Shown one piece after another: positions 22,537-34,500 of a stretch of 64,000 nucleotides of DNA. The DNA comes from Pseudeuparius sepicola (Eukaryota; Arthropoda; Insecta; Coleoptera; Anthribidae), in assembly GCA_963920635.1 (NCBI GenBank), contig OY987298.1, positions 2,666,001 to 2,730,000 on the forward strand, given 5' to 3'. The translations under genes were made by a program, and so were the position numbers. The notes beneath the pieces were generated by a model. It was not told where the DNA came from, made no database searches, and saw only the letters and a list, made by a program, of their open reading frames with translations. Each line of letters opens with the position of its first letter. The stretch's first letter is position 1.

Positions 22537-25500
22537 ATGGTTCTGAGGCGCTCCAAAGGTTACCAAGACATCGAGGGCAATTCTCCGGGCCAAAATTCGG
22601 CTAGAAATGAGCTGCCAGACCCTGACATTTCCGCTGTTCCCCAGGAGATCGAAATGGCTTCGGTTTCAGTCGTTCCTGACGGTGAAAATTATAGAATGTT
22701 GTATGAAAAGTCAGTGGGAATATTTTCGAATGTTTTTTTGCAGATACTTTTACGGTGACGCAAGCCGTGAACGCACTCGGATTCGGATGGTTCCAAGTCA
22801 AACTGTCTTTGTGGACGGGGCTCTGTTGGATGGCCGACAGTATGGAGATGACGATTTTGTCGATATTGTCACCAGCGTTGCATTGTGACTGGCAAATCAC
22901 GAGGTATGCACGTAAATCGGGAAAAATTTTGGGTACCTATAAAATAAACAAATTTTAGATACCAGCAAGCATTAACTACGACAATAGTGTTCCTCGGAAT
23001 GATGCTCTCGTCGACTTTCTGGGGAAATTTAAGTGATAGATATGGAAGAAAGCATGTAACTAATGTATAAAATTTGGTCGATTTCTTTAAAAAATATATT
23101 ATTTTTTAGGCATTATCGTTATGCGCTGTATTACTATTTTATTATGGGTTGCTTAGCGCGCTAGCGCCAAGCTTTATGTGGATACTGTTACTGAGAGGTT
23201 TAGTAGGGTTCGCTATAGGTTGTACCCCGCAATCGTAAGTATAAAATTTTATTTTTTTTGCTTTTGCATGTGATTTAGATTTTTTTATTTTTTCTGTCAT
23301 GGCAAGACAACACTAGTGTGATATCTTGAGGGTGATAAGGTTTTATCGTTGACTGACTGCTCACGGCTGTCATGTTTGACAGTTCTCTGGCTCACCATGC
23401 GCTTCCCGGAGACAAAATACAATGCAAAATACATTGTTGATCATAGGCGCCATCTACTTTTCAGAATATGAAGCTGTAGCCGTGAGAAGTCTTATTAATA
23501 CGTCAGTCAACGGTTTTATTCTGAGAGACTTTAACATTTATTGTGCAATTTTAAACTGCCAAAGCAGTCAGTTTTCCTAGAAATGATGTCAATGCTGTCC
23601 AATTTCAGTCTTTTTTTAACCAACTTCAAAAAAGGAGGAGGTCATTAATTCGGTTGTATGTTTTTTTGTTAACCTCAGAACTCCGTCATTTATAAACCGA
23701 TTTGGACAATCCCTTTTTTATTTGAAAGGGTATACCTACAGAATGGTCCCATTTAAATTAGAAGAAAAAATTCCACCCCTAAGGGGGGGGCAAATAGGGA
23801 TGAAATTTCATATTGAACCGATTTCGATGATTCTTTTTTTATTAGAAAGGGAGTACCTTAGAGGTGGTCCCATTTTAATTTGGAGAAAAAATTCCACCCC
23901 TAAGGGTGAAAAAATAGGGGATGAAATTTCATATTGGACCAATTTCGATGATTCTCTTTTCATTAGAAAGGGATTACTTTAGGAGTGGCCCCATTTAAAT
24001 TTGAAGAAAAAATTCCACCCGTAAGGGTACAAAATAGGGGATGAAATTTCATATTGGACCGATTTCGATGATTCTTTCTATATTGGGGTACCTTAGGTGT
24101 GGTCCCATTTAAATTTAAAGAAAAAATTACACTCCTAAGGGTAGATAAATAGGGGATGAAGGTATATTGGACCGATTTGGATGATTCTTATTTTATTAGA
24201 AAGGGGTTATCTTAGGGTTGGTCACATTTAAATTTGAAGAGAAAAATTCCAATCCTAAGGGTGGACAAATAGGGGATGGAATTTAATATTGGACCGATTT
24301 CGATAATTCTTAATAATTGACTAAAAAATAAGAAAAAAAATTAACAAAAAAATTAAAACCGACTTTAAAAATTAAAAAAAAAATAAAAAATAACATCGAC
24401 TTCACAAATTTGCCTGTATGCACGTTTCAACGAAAATTTTAGAAATATTTTTCTCTTTCTAAATTGAGTTATCTATCATATATCCCGATTACCTACTGTA
24501 GGAAGTCACGATTTTGTCAGATGACATTCTCCACAAAATCTCTAAGAATTTTCTGTTAACAATGGGTATAACATTGATATATGTGTCTCAACCAGTTAAT
24601 GACGTAACTCATTGATTTATGATGTGAAAAGTTACCCAAGTGATACGAAAAAAAGAACATAATAAAATAAAAACCCTATTGCAATCACGATTATACCGCT
24701 ATAAATAAAAATAACTATTACTACAACTCATTTTAATAATAATTTAAAACATCATGAAAACACTTTCATTTTAGTATTTTGGTATAATCAGCTACTTGCG
24801 GCTGCGTCTATGGTGCATACTCAGGCAAATTCTATTTCGGTGTTGTGACAGTGACAGTGAAAGTTTTTCGGTTCATTCAAAAAGGTTCAAACTTTGGCCA
24901 GTGAAAATATTTGCGGCTTTTGTACGTTTCATGTGTTTTACCTTTATCTGTGTTGTTCTTGTTCATGTTATTAGTAGTTATTCATTGTGCAAATGGGCTC
25001 ATTACTGACCTGGACTTATGACCCGGTTCAAGAATGGTCGACGCACAGGATTGCTCGATCTCGTAAGCGTAATGTTCGCCAGTCGGCAGATGGGTGTGAC
25101 GTCAGCGCTAGACTAACGGTGTTATTTGTACATCAGCGGTGCAGGTTTTGACGCGGGTTTTGACTGTGTTTTCTTTATTTTATGTAACCTGTTTTTAGTT
25201 TTCAATCTATTATTGAATATTTATACTAAATTAGTACCATCTTGCATAGTATTAAAAACGTAAGAACTAAATATATTTTGTCAAATTATCTCTCTAATAT
25301 CGAATGTTTTGTGCCATTATAGGTACTTATATTTTATCATTTTAAATACACTTTACCCTATACTTTATTTTTATTATTTATTTAGAATACATTATGACAG
25401 GAACGAGGTGTGCTGTTTATGGTTGTAATACAACTTATGCTTTAAAAAAAGCAGGCGAAAATATTATGTTCCATACCTTCCCCAAGTCAAAAGATATGGT

Positions 25501-28500
25501 TTCACAAACGATTAGGAGAGCATGGGTGGCAAGATGTAAAAGAATGGACAGTTTCAACCCTAACAACAGTCATATTTGTTCTCGTCATTTTACGGAAAAT
25601 GACTATGAAAGAGATTTACAGAGTGAACTGCTAGGTAAAAGAGTTTAACCTTTCCATCTTCATCCAAAGCTTCTTTAACTACAGATTAAATCTGGCAAGA
25701 AGAGTAGTTGAAAATGCATTTGGCATTTTAGCCAAACGATTTAGAGTTTTTTGACTAAAATTAATTTGAATGTGGAAAAAGTGCAAACCGTAACATTGGC
25801 ATGTTGCACATTACATAATTTTTGAGACCCGAATGTCCTACTTCCAACCTAGAAGAGCTTGATAAAGACTATATATTTCAATTTGGACTTTCTTACCAAA
25901 CATGCTCACCAAGACATGCTTGCGTTGCTGCCCAAGAGGAGTTTTGTGATTATTTCGTGAATGAGGGAGCTGTGCCTTGGCAGCGGAGTACATAAATAAA
26001 ACATATTGTAACATTTCACACACTTTTTATCTAAGTATATTATCTTTAAAACTATGTACTCTCCTCTTTCTCGTCTAATGCCTCAAACAAAACTAGTATC
26101 AAAATATAACCTTCCTTGTGTTCAAATTTTCAATGTTAGTACTCCTGAAGTTCATGCAAAACTTGACGGAAAATAGGACATTAATTCATGAAGAAATTGC
26201 CAGTGTAATACACGTCTTTTTATAATAATGTGCCCTTGAAGTGACTTCATGAATTAATTCATGAAGAAATTGTCAATGTAAAACAGGCATCACAGAGTGT
26301 GTACCAGTACAGGTGCAATAAAACTAAATGTCAAGTCCTATAAACGCCTTTTATCGAACCTTTTGTGAAACATAATTTTCATAGTGTTTAATAAGAGTAT
26401 TATACTCGTAATAAATTGAAACTAAAATTTGGCATACATTATTTTTAATATTAATTTATAAAATAATATCGCAAAAGATTAGTATCATACTTAATTACCA
26501 TCTTTCAAACGTTCAAAATACTTTGTATAATAATAATATTTTATATTTGCCTCAGCCAGAGGCCTCGGCAACTAAATTCCACATGAGTCATAAAAAATTG
26601 AACTTCAGTGCCTTGGTACATAAATAACTATTTTCGAAATTTTCTTCTATGCAATTATTCCATATATTGGCAATTTTATAAATTAATCCCTTAGTCTTGA
26701 TACATTCTAAGTAAAAAATAAAAGTTCTCTGTACTCTTAATAGTGTATAAAAATCAAAGGATTGGCAAAAGTAGCTCAAAAACACAGAACATCCACAGAA
26801 AGCCCACCCTTTCTATATTTCAAACGGTAGCTCCCGGCGCGCTTAGCAGATAGCAGTCTAGCGGTGACGTCATGCCAGCGGAGAGATTTGCCCGATCGAG
26901 CAATCCTGTGCGTCTACCGTTCTTGGACCCGGTTGCATTTTTTTCTGCATTGATGCCAACTTAGGATGGCGAAATTACCAGTTGACAGTCCCAGTAAGGA
27001 AGGAAATACTTCTAAAATCTTAGTTGAAATGTGCATACGGGCAAATTTGTGAAGTCGGTGTTATTTTTGGTTATATATTTTTTTAAATTTTTAGTGGAGT
27101 GTGTATACGGGCAAATTTTTGAAGTCGGTTTTAATTTTTTTGTTAATTTTTCTTTGTTTTATAATACGACATTGTAACATTCATCATTGCATACTGTGTA
27201 CTAAATATCCTTTGAATATTTTTAACAGCTGGAAACATTTTTGAATATTTAAGCATAATGTATTTCGAAAATGATGCCGCTCTGGTAAAAAGTTGTATCA
27301 CAAAATAGTCATACCCTTTGTTGAGGTCTCCTGGAATAAAGTGAATCTCTATGTGGTAGGATGATCTAGCACTAGTGTGGTCTCTATAGCACCAATTTTG
27401 TTTGTAGTGTGACACTGTATGCTGAATTTTTACCAACGAAGCAAAGGGCGAAATGTGTCGTGTTGCTTGATGTAAGTTTTATGTTTTTTTTTGGGGTATT
27501 CATTGTAGACAAATAAAAAAAAGCAAAATATAACATTTAGGATTTAAGTAAAAGTCGTAGTTACCGCTGTCATGTTGACAACTTGACAGTCACGAACTCG
27601 TCTATCAATCTCCGAACAATGTGATATTTTGGACTTTTTTCATTGCTGGCATGTTGCGAGTTTCGTGTCATTTCGTTCGATTTTGCAGTGTTTTTGGGCG
27701 TTGGGTGCATGCTTTGAGGTCGCGTTAGCACTTATAGTGATGCCGACGTTAGGTTGGCACTGGCTGCTGGCGTTGTCCACGGGGCCACTACTGGCGTTTG
27801 CCTTGGTTTGCCCGGTAAGTCAAAATTTTCGACAGGGAAAACAGAATTTATTTTTTTCTCTATACTGTTGCCACTTTTTTAACAAATTACTATACCCCCC
27901 TTCAAGTTTGTCTTATTGTCTTTGAACTAATGCTCTCTATAAACTACATGTACTCTGGTTCCCAAGTAACATTTAAAGTTTCATAAAAAAACTTGAAGAC
28001 GTTGTTGCGACCAATAATACAACTTGTCTATAGGCATATCGTCCTTTTTGGAAACAGGTTTTCATGACTTTTCATACAACTTTTATCTGACTTAATTGGA
28101 TATGATATTTATAAGTCCATTAGGTCGTGTAAATTCAAAGATACCTTAATGTCATAAAGAAGTGGCTCTAAAGTTGTGAAGATCTCTATTAAGACCTTCA
28201 TATTACCAATTAGTCATAAATATGGAACGTATAGTGTTATACCAACAATCCAATATGACTAAATACAATGGTCTGATTTAATTTGACATAATGCGAAATC
28301 ATATTGTGCAGTGTTTGCTTGTAATACGAAGACATTTAATTCTGTCTCAGCCGTAAGTGGTAAAAACGAAATTATACGTTGGTGATATTATGCAATATAG
28401 CATCTCGGTTTTTGACGATTGTACTCAACGGAATCTATTGCGAATTTTTATTTACTGCGAAAATTAGAAATTTTGAACGTGCTTTAAATTAAAATTTAAA

Positions 28501-31500
28501 GTGTTACAGTTGTACAGGATCGTTCGATATGTTGAAAATACATGTTTTCCACTCAAATTTCTATGATTTGTGCCCACAAATTAAATTCGAAGTTTTGCCA
28601 CTTTCGTAAGACAAACATGGTTGTCCTATTTAACTGAATTTCTGATGGCAAACATTGCCGACGGTGCTTATATGACTTAGTAGTTGTAAAACTTAACTAC
28701 TAAGAGGTCATAAATAGTTCTAAAACTGTCAAACGACTACTAAGAGGTTATAAAGCGACTAAAACTAAAATCCAAATTACAGAATAAGTATTTACATGCG
28801 CATGCGCTTGGAAGGCTGTCTTTAGAAATTTCTGCAGTCCGGGGTAGGTGCCTCGTCAAGTTCGTAGTAGTGCTAGTAGTAGTAATATTAAAAATAAAGA
28901 TTTGTATGACAAAACTGATTTAATTCCAAATTTTTGTAACTGCTTAGTGCTCGTCTATAACTTGCTGAGCATTTGTATTTTTCCCAGTCTTTTGTAAAAC
29001 TCATAGTAATTTTTAACAGATGCTAATATGCTTTTGCTATCTTATTACTGCTTTACATTTACTGTATGACAATGACATATGGCACATCATATGATACAAT
29101 AAATTATGTCTCACTTTTACTAATGACCCTATGAAAGTCGTATAAAGGTTTTTATTAAAATTACCACTTACAAGGGGTCATATTGAGGTTGAAATTAATA
29201 TTAACGCGCATGTGCACTGCTTTCTTACCGTCGTACAACTATATTTCTAAAGTCGTAAAAGTTGTTGTATTCTCAACGACGGAGACCTCTTTACAACCTT
29301 ATAATAACCTTTGAGAGACTATATAATGTGGACGTTAAAGTAACCATGTTATGCCTGTTATAAGACTTTTATAGGACAATTACTTTCACGATTCGAGTAA
29401 ATAACATCATAACAACTACTATAAGACCTATAGTTATTTTATCTACCCTAAACGACAATTTTATAACCCTAATAGAACTATTTGGACATTAAGATAAATA
29501 ATTATAACTTAAAATGTTACTTGGGTTGTTACAAAAGTAGGTCATCTATAAATTTGGCTTCCGACTATTAAACGACCGTTAAAATTATATTTTCGATTCA
29601 GTGGTTGCCCGAATCGGCGAGGTATCACGTGGCGAGTGGCCAAACTGAAAAGGCATTGGAAACGCTGGAGAAAATCGCAAAGGACAACGGGAAACCCATG
29701 TTACTTGGCAGGCTTGTGGTCGATGATGCCACTACGTCCGCGCCCCATAGAGGAAGGTTTAGAGACTTGCTTGTACCTTCTCTGAGGCTCACGTCTTTAC
29801 TTTTGTGGTTTATATGGTATGTCGAAAGACCTGACATAAAAGTTTTTTCATAGCGATGACCGGCCCACTTGTAGTTACTGACATTTTTAGAAGAAGAAAG
29901 TATTTACATAATACAAGGATACAAACAATGTCTTTTTTCTAGCAATCCCCTCCCCGTTTGTAAAGTCAGCAATAGGGTACTTGACAATATTTTTAATTGC
30001 TCTAAAATTGTACTCTGTTTACAGTAGATGCACAACATAACACGTAATAAATGAAACAACGGCTTTTAACCCTTATTTATTTATGATAATTAAAGATGAA
30101 ATTGCACAGTTTTGTTCGGGCTGAAATCTACAGTTTCGTCCTTCTATTGTCCAGAACGCCAAACGTGGCAACTCTGTGCCTCTCAGAAGAAACGGAACTG
30201 TAACGTTGCCGGTGCCCGATTGCAATATTTCGTGGAACAAGGGCAAATTGCAGTTTTCTATTCAAGTATCTCCAGCTTGCCTATGAATATCTGTTACTTA
30301 ATGTATTGAAGCCTTTGAGCTTTAACTAACGCAATTGCACACACAAATTTTGTCACATAAAGACTTTTTATTACGAATATGTCCCGTATATTGACTCCTC
30401 TATATCAAAATGGTGTCTGTTTATGCTGCACATGCTGGAAACTATATCCTTCATCTCTGCCACGTAACACTTTTGTTAAAATATATACGGAACATACTAT
30501 AAATATTCAGGTACCAATAATAGGGGAAATATTCGCGTATTTGGCAACGTTACCCACCCACCTAGGCATCTATATAGCCATATTCATATATCCACATGTC
30601 ATCTAACACGTAGGGTTTTCTGATCGGCAGATGACATCCCGTGATGCCAACTGTCATTCCGTATCTCGCTAAATCAAAATATTAGTAGATAATATCTGTG
30701 CCATTTATTATAGTTTGTTATTGATATGTACAATTACCAGAAAAGGTGATAATGGGCAAACACTCAAAGTTAACAAAAAGAAAAAACTAGTAAATAAATA
30801 AATAAATAATAAATAGGGGATGTGCTGACTGAAGCTGCAAATGTGCTGTTGGCTCCTGCCTGGACTTCATTTGTTGCTTCCCAAATCATGCCTATCTTTT
30901 GATTTGGTTAATGTTACACCGTACTGATGATTGCCAAATAGCATGAAACACGTGTATGCGGTTACTAGTTTTTTCTTTTTGTTAACTTTGAGTGTTTGCC
31001 CATTATCACCTTTTCTTGTAATTGTTACATTTACACTCGCTAATCTTACATCCTGTACTATTACCTATATATTGTTTGCGGACCTAGTTATCGTGTTGTT
31101 AGATGTGTAAGGTAAGGTATCATGGACATGGACCCTGAAAGGACAATCCGTAATTTGCCGAAATTGGATGCTGTTAGCATCTGCCAAAATCCATGGGATA
31201 AAACTGCAAAGGTTTGTACCTACGTTGTAGTAAGAATACAGTATTATGAGTTATTAATAAAGAGAGAACCTCGGCCTAGGGACCATCTTGAAGGCGCGTT
31301 TATGAAGACGCCATAGTGCTTAGAAGTACCTACTGAGCCCGAATTCCGGACTTTAGGCCAACCTATCCAAAAAAAAAATTACAAAAAAACTATTGAATCA
31401 GTATTTACGAAAAACACCCTTCTTGACTAAAATCGTCGATGGAGGAATCAATCAATGCTAAAAGTGGTTTCACGGGGCATCATATAAGTCTAGAATTTTG

Positions 31501-34500
31501 AGGTTAGAATTTTGAAATTTCAACTTTCCTTGCAACTTTCACTGCCGAATAAGGTTATGTCTCAGAACACTTCAGTGGTATCGCTATGTTGCCAAATTGC
31601 CGTTATAAAACACTTGTGACGTCATAAGTGTTTCCCGCCAAATTTCAAAGAAAGTCTAATCTTGCTAATTTCGTAAATATATATTTTTTAAATAATCGTA
31701 GTGTCTTAGGCAAGTGTCCACGAATTGTTTTATCAAGTTTGTAAAATTTCGTCAAGTACCCTATTAGGAGTGGGTTGGCAGGCCCGAAAAACCTTCCCAC
31801 GCTAAGATGTGCCGTAAAATATGAACTGTAAAATTTCTAGGATGGCTTGCGCGTTTTGCTACTATGGTCTGGTACTGATGACAACCGAGCTATTTGAAAC
31901 GTCCAGTTTCTTGTGTTCGGCAAAATCGGAACAGGCGCAAGATTTGGATTCTTGCGCTGCAGATTGCAGACAGTTGCAAACTACAGATTACATGGATTTG
32001 TTATGGACAACCTTAGCCGAATTTCCTGGTAAGTTCAGAAAAGTGTGATTAAGAAATTTTGTGTTTTAAAGGATGTTAGTCTTAATTTTAGAGATGGGTT
32101 TACACCGGGTTTTTTCATTTTTGGAAAGGGTGTCAAGGTTTCCACCATTTTTGGTACCGGGTGTCAAATTATGACACTAGTTTTTGGCATATTTTGATTG
32201 GTGACATCTAGACTTTCAATTTAATACCAAATACTCATATCTAAAAACTATAAACAACAAAAACATTGCAAGAAAATATAAAAAGTAAAAAAATATATTG
32301 CAGGCGAATTAGAACTTTAGTCGTTTATCTATTACATTATCCTAAATTAAAATAACGATGATTAAATATTAAATAAACGAATAAATGTATTCTAGGGCAT
32401 ACAAAAACAAGATTCATCCTGCATTATTAACTTTAATAAACTAGTGAATGAGAAATAAAAAAAAATGTCATCAGTATAATAATATATGTATGTGTATTAT
32501 ACAATATTAAAATATTATATATTTATATTATTATTGCATGGAGTATTTTCTTTCAATTCATTTGCTCCACTTTCTCATCTAAAAGCCATATACATATAGC
32601 GTTGACTGACGGCTATAGCTTCATATTCTGAAAAGTAGATGGCGCCTATGGTCAACAATGTATTTTGCATTGTATTTTGTCTCCGGGAAGCGCATGGTGA
32701 GCCAGAGAACTGTCAAACATGACAGCCGTGAGCAGTCTTTATTAATACGTCAGTCAATGGCGTCACCCATATAGGGTTTATTATTCCATTTATATTTCTG
32801 ATATTTGACATATTTACAAAATATAATAGTTAGGTTTCATTGACAGAAAAAAACAAACAAAAATCGCGTTTCTTCTTTGCTCCAAATCCAGTGGCTTTGC
32901 TTCCCTTCAAAAATTCCATCCATTCCAGGATATATTTTGGCTTTTGGTGACATTGAAAACACCCATTTTTGGGTGTCATTAGTTTACACCCTTTGAATCC
33001 ACCCTTTATTTTAAAAATGAAAACACCGTATGGGTGTCAAAGGTTGGCACCCATAAAGGGTTTAAACCCATCGATGGGTGTAAACCCAAAACCCATCTCT
33101 ACTTAATTTTATTTAACTAGATTTGTAACCATTAAACTAGTGCCACTCTAGGCAATGCTAAAAACTTTAGAACAATTTAAAATCATCGAAGTTTTTCCTT
33201 TGCTATCCGACGTTGCTGTTGACATCACTAACAAATTGACTTGTTGAAATTTCTTAGACTATTTCTCTCGTCTTAATTTCCACCAATCACAAAAGCGCAA
33301 TTTTAAATTACAAATGGTCTAGATGGAAAAACCGTATGGCAGCACCTGTCAGCAGTTTTTTCGAGTTTACCCGCGACAAAACTTGACAGCTGTTGTATAA
33401 TAGGTAGTATGTTTTGTAAGCTATGTGTATGCAGAATAATCCGTTACTCATGAAATAATCTTGTCAAATACCATTCGGGCATTTAATTTTTCCTGTGGAA
33501 AAAAAAACGCAATGCTAAGTAACATTTTTTAACAAAATGCATTCGTGCAGGTGCAAAAATCCTCGTCTTCGACTCGGATTTTTGTTGTCACCAGCACTCA
33601 TGCTTCTTGTTAAAATATTACCTAGCAACGTGTTTTTTCGATTTTTTCGGAAAAATTAGATGCCCTTATGATATTACGTACGAATTACGAATAAAACCGA
33701 ATTGAATTCTACATAAATATAATAAAAAATCGCTTTTCAGGTATTTTCATCACAATTTTCATCATCGAAAGATTTGGTAGGAAGAAAACTATGGCGGTGC
33801 AATTCGTGGCTTATGCAATTTGCTGTTGCTTCTTGGTCGTGTGCACGGAAAAGTAAGTTATTAATGTCGGGTATTTTTCTGTCACTGTTTTCTTAAATTT
33901 CTCTTAATGCTCCCCGAAGGTTATCTAAAGCTTTTCAAGAGAATCCTGTCTTGAAAATACTAGTTTCGAGGTAAGACTTAGTTATCACATTTTTTATTGT
34001 TTATTCATGTTTTTTTCTCCCTGTATTTGCCATTTTAGTCTACCCTCTGTTCATAGATGCAGTAGCTCGATAGTAATAATTTTTGTTTTTAAAGTAGTTC
34101 AAATGCACAGAGCTGGGCAGATCTATTTAAAAAAGCTCGTTTTAAAGATCTAAGATCGCGATCTTGATCTTAGATCTAGATATTTTTTGGTTCACTACAG
34201 AACAATCTTTTTTAAAAAGGTCGTTTCAAAAAGATCTGATCTTTGATCTTAATTTGACGATTAAGACTGTTTTAAAGATCTAAGTTCTTTAAAAGGATCT
34301 AAGATCGTAATAACGATCTAAGATCTTTTCCTCATTTGTTCATTTTTGAAATGTTTCTGTGATTGTTTTATACAATGTAGGTAGAAAGGTAGGTATATAT
34401 TTTTTAGAAGAATGAATAGTTTTGTACTAAGGATTTTTCTTTTTATACATATAATCTACATATTATTTCTAAAATATATGTAGGTATTACGAATTCAGTT

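Larger units (their letters stand above)
24345..27148. mobile_element. MITE-like element with AAAACCGACTTC ends, split by the THAP/Harbinger element
   Basis: Inverted ends contain AAAACCGACTT and GCCCGTATGCACA-like blocks (about 24345-24470 and 26995-27148). A second copy, inverted and without the nested element, is at about 47445-48060. A terminal fragment is at 52190-52340. Without the nested element and one duplication it is about 900 bp long. No coding capacity is seen. Confidence 0.75.

Noticed and set aside
23234..27689. SVOP-like gene broken by loss of the VTLYAEFLP exon
   Set aside because: At first exon 4 and the exon at 27689 did not join in phase. The missing 64-bp exon was then found at 27408-27471 with proper splice sites, so the gene is complete.
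31122..31316. Plus-strand ORF in SVOP intron 7 starting [15 protein letters not shown] with a GTTTGT after TAK
   Set aside because: It has a decent codon look, but no family that I recognise, no acceptor or partner exon in phase, and the SVOP reading frame passes over it. It could be a small nested gene, but I cannot support it.
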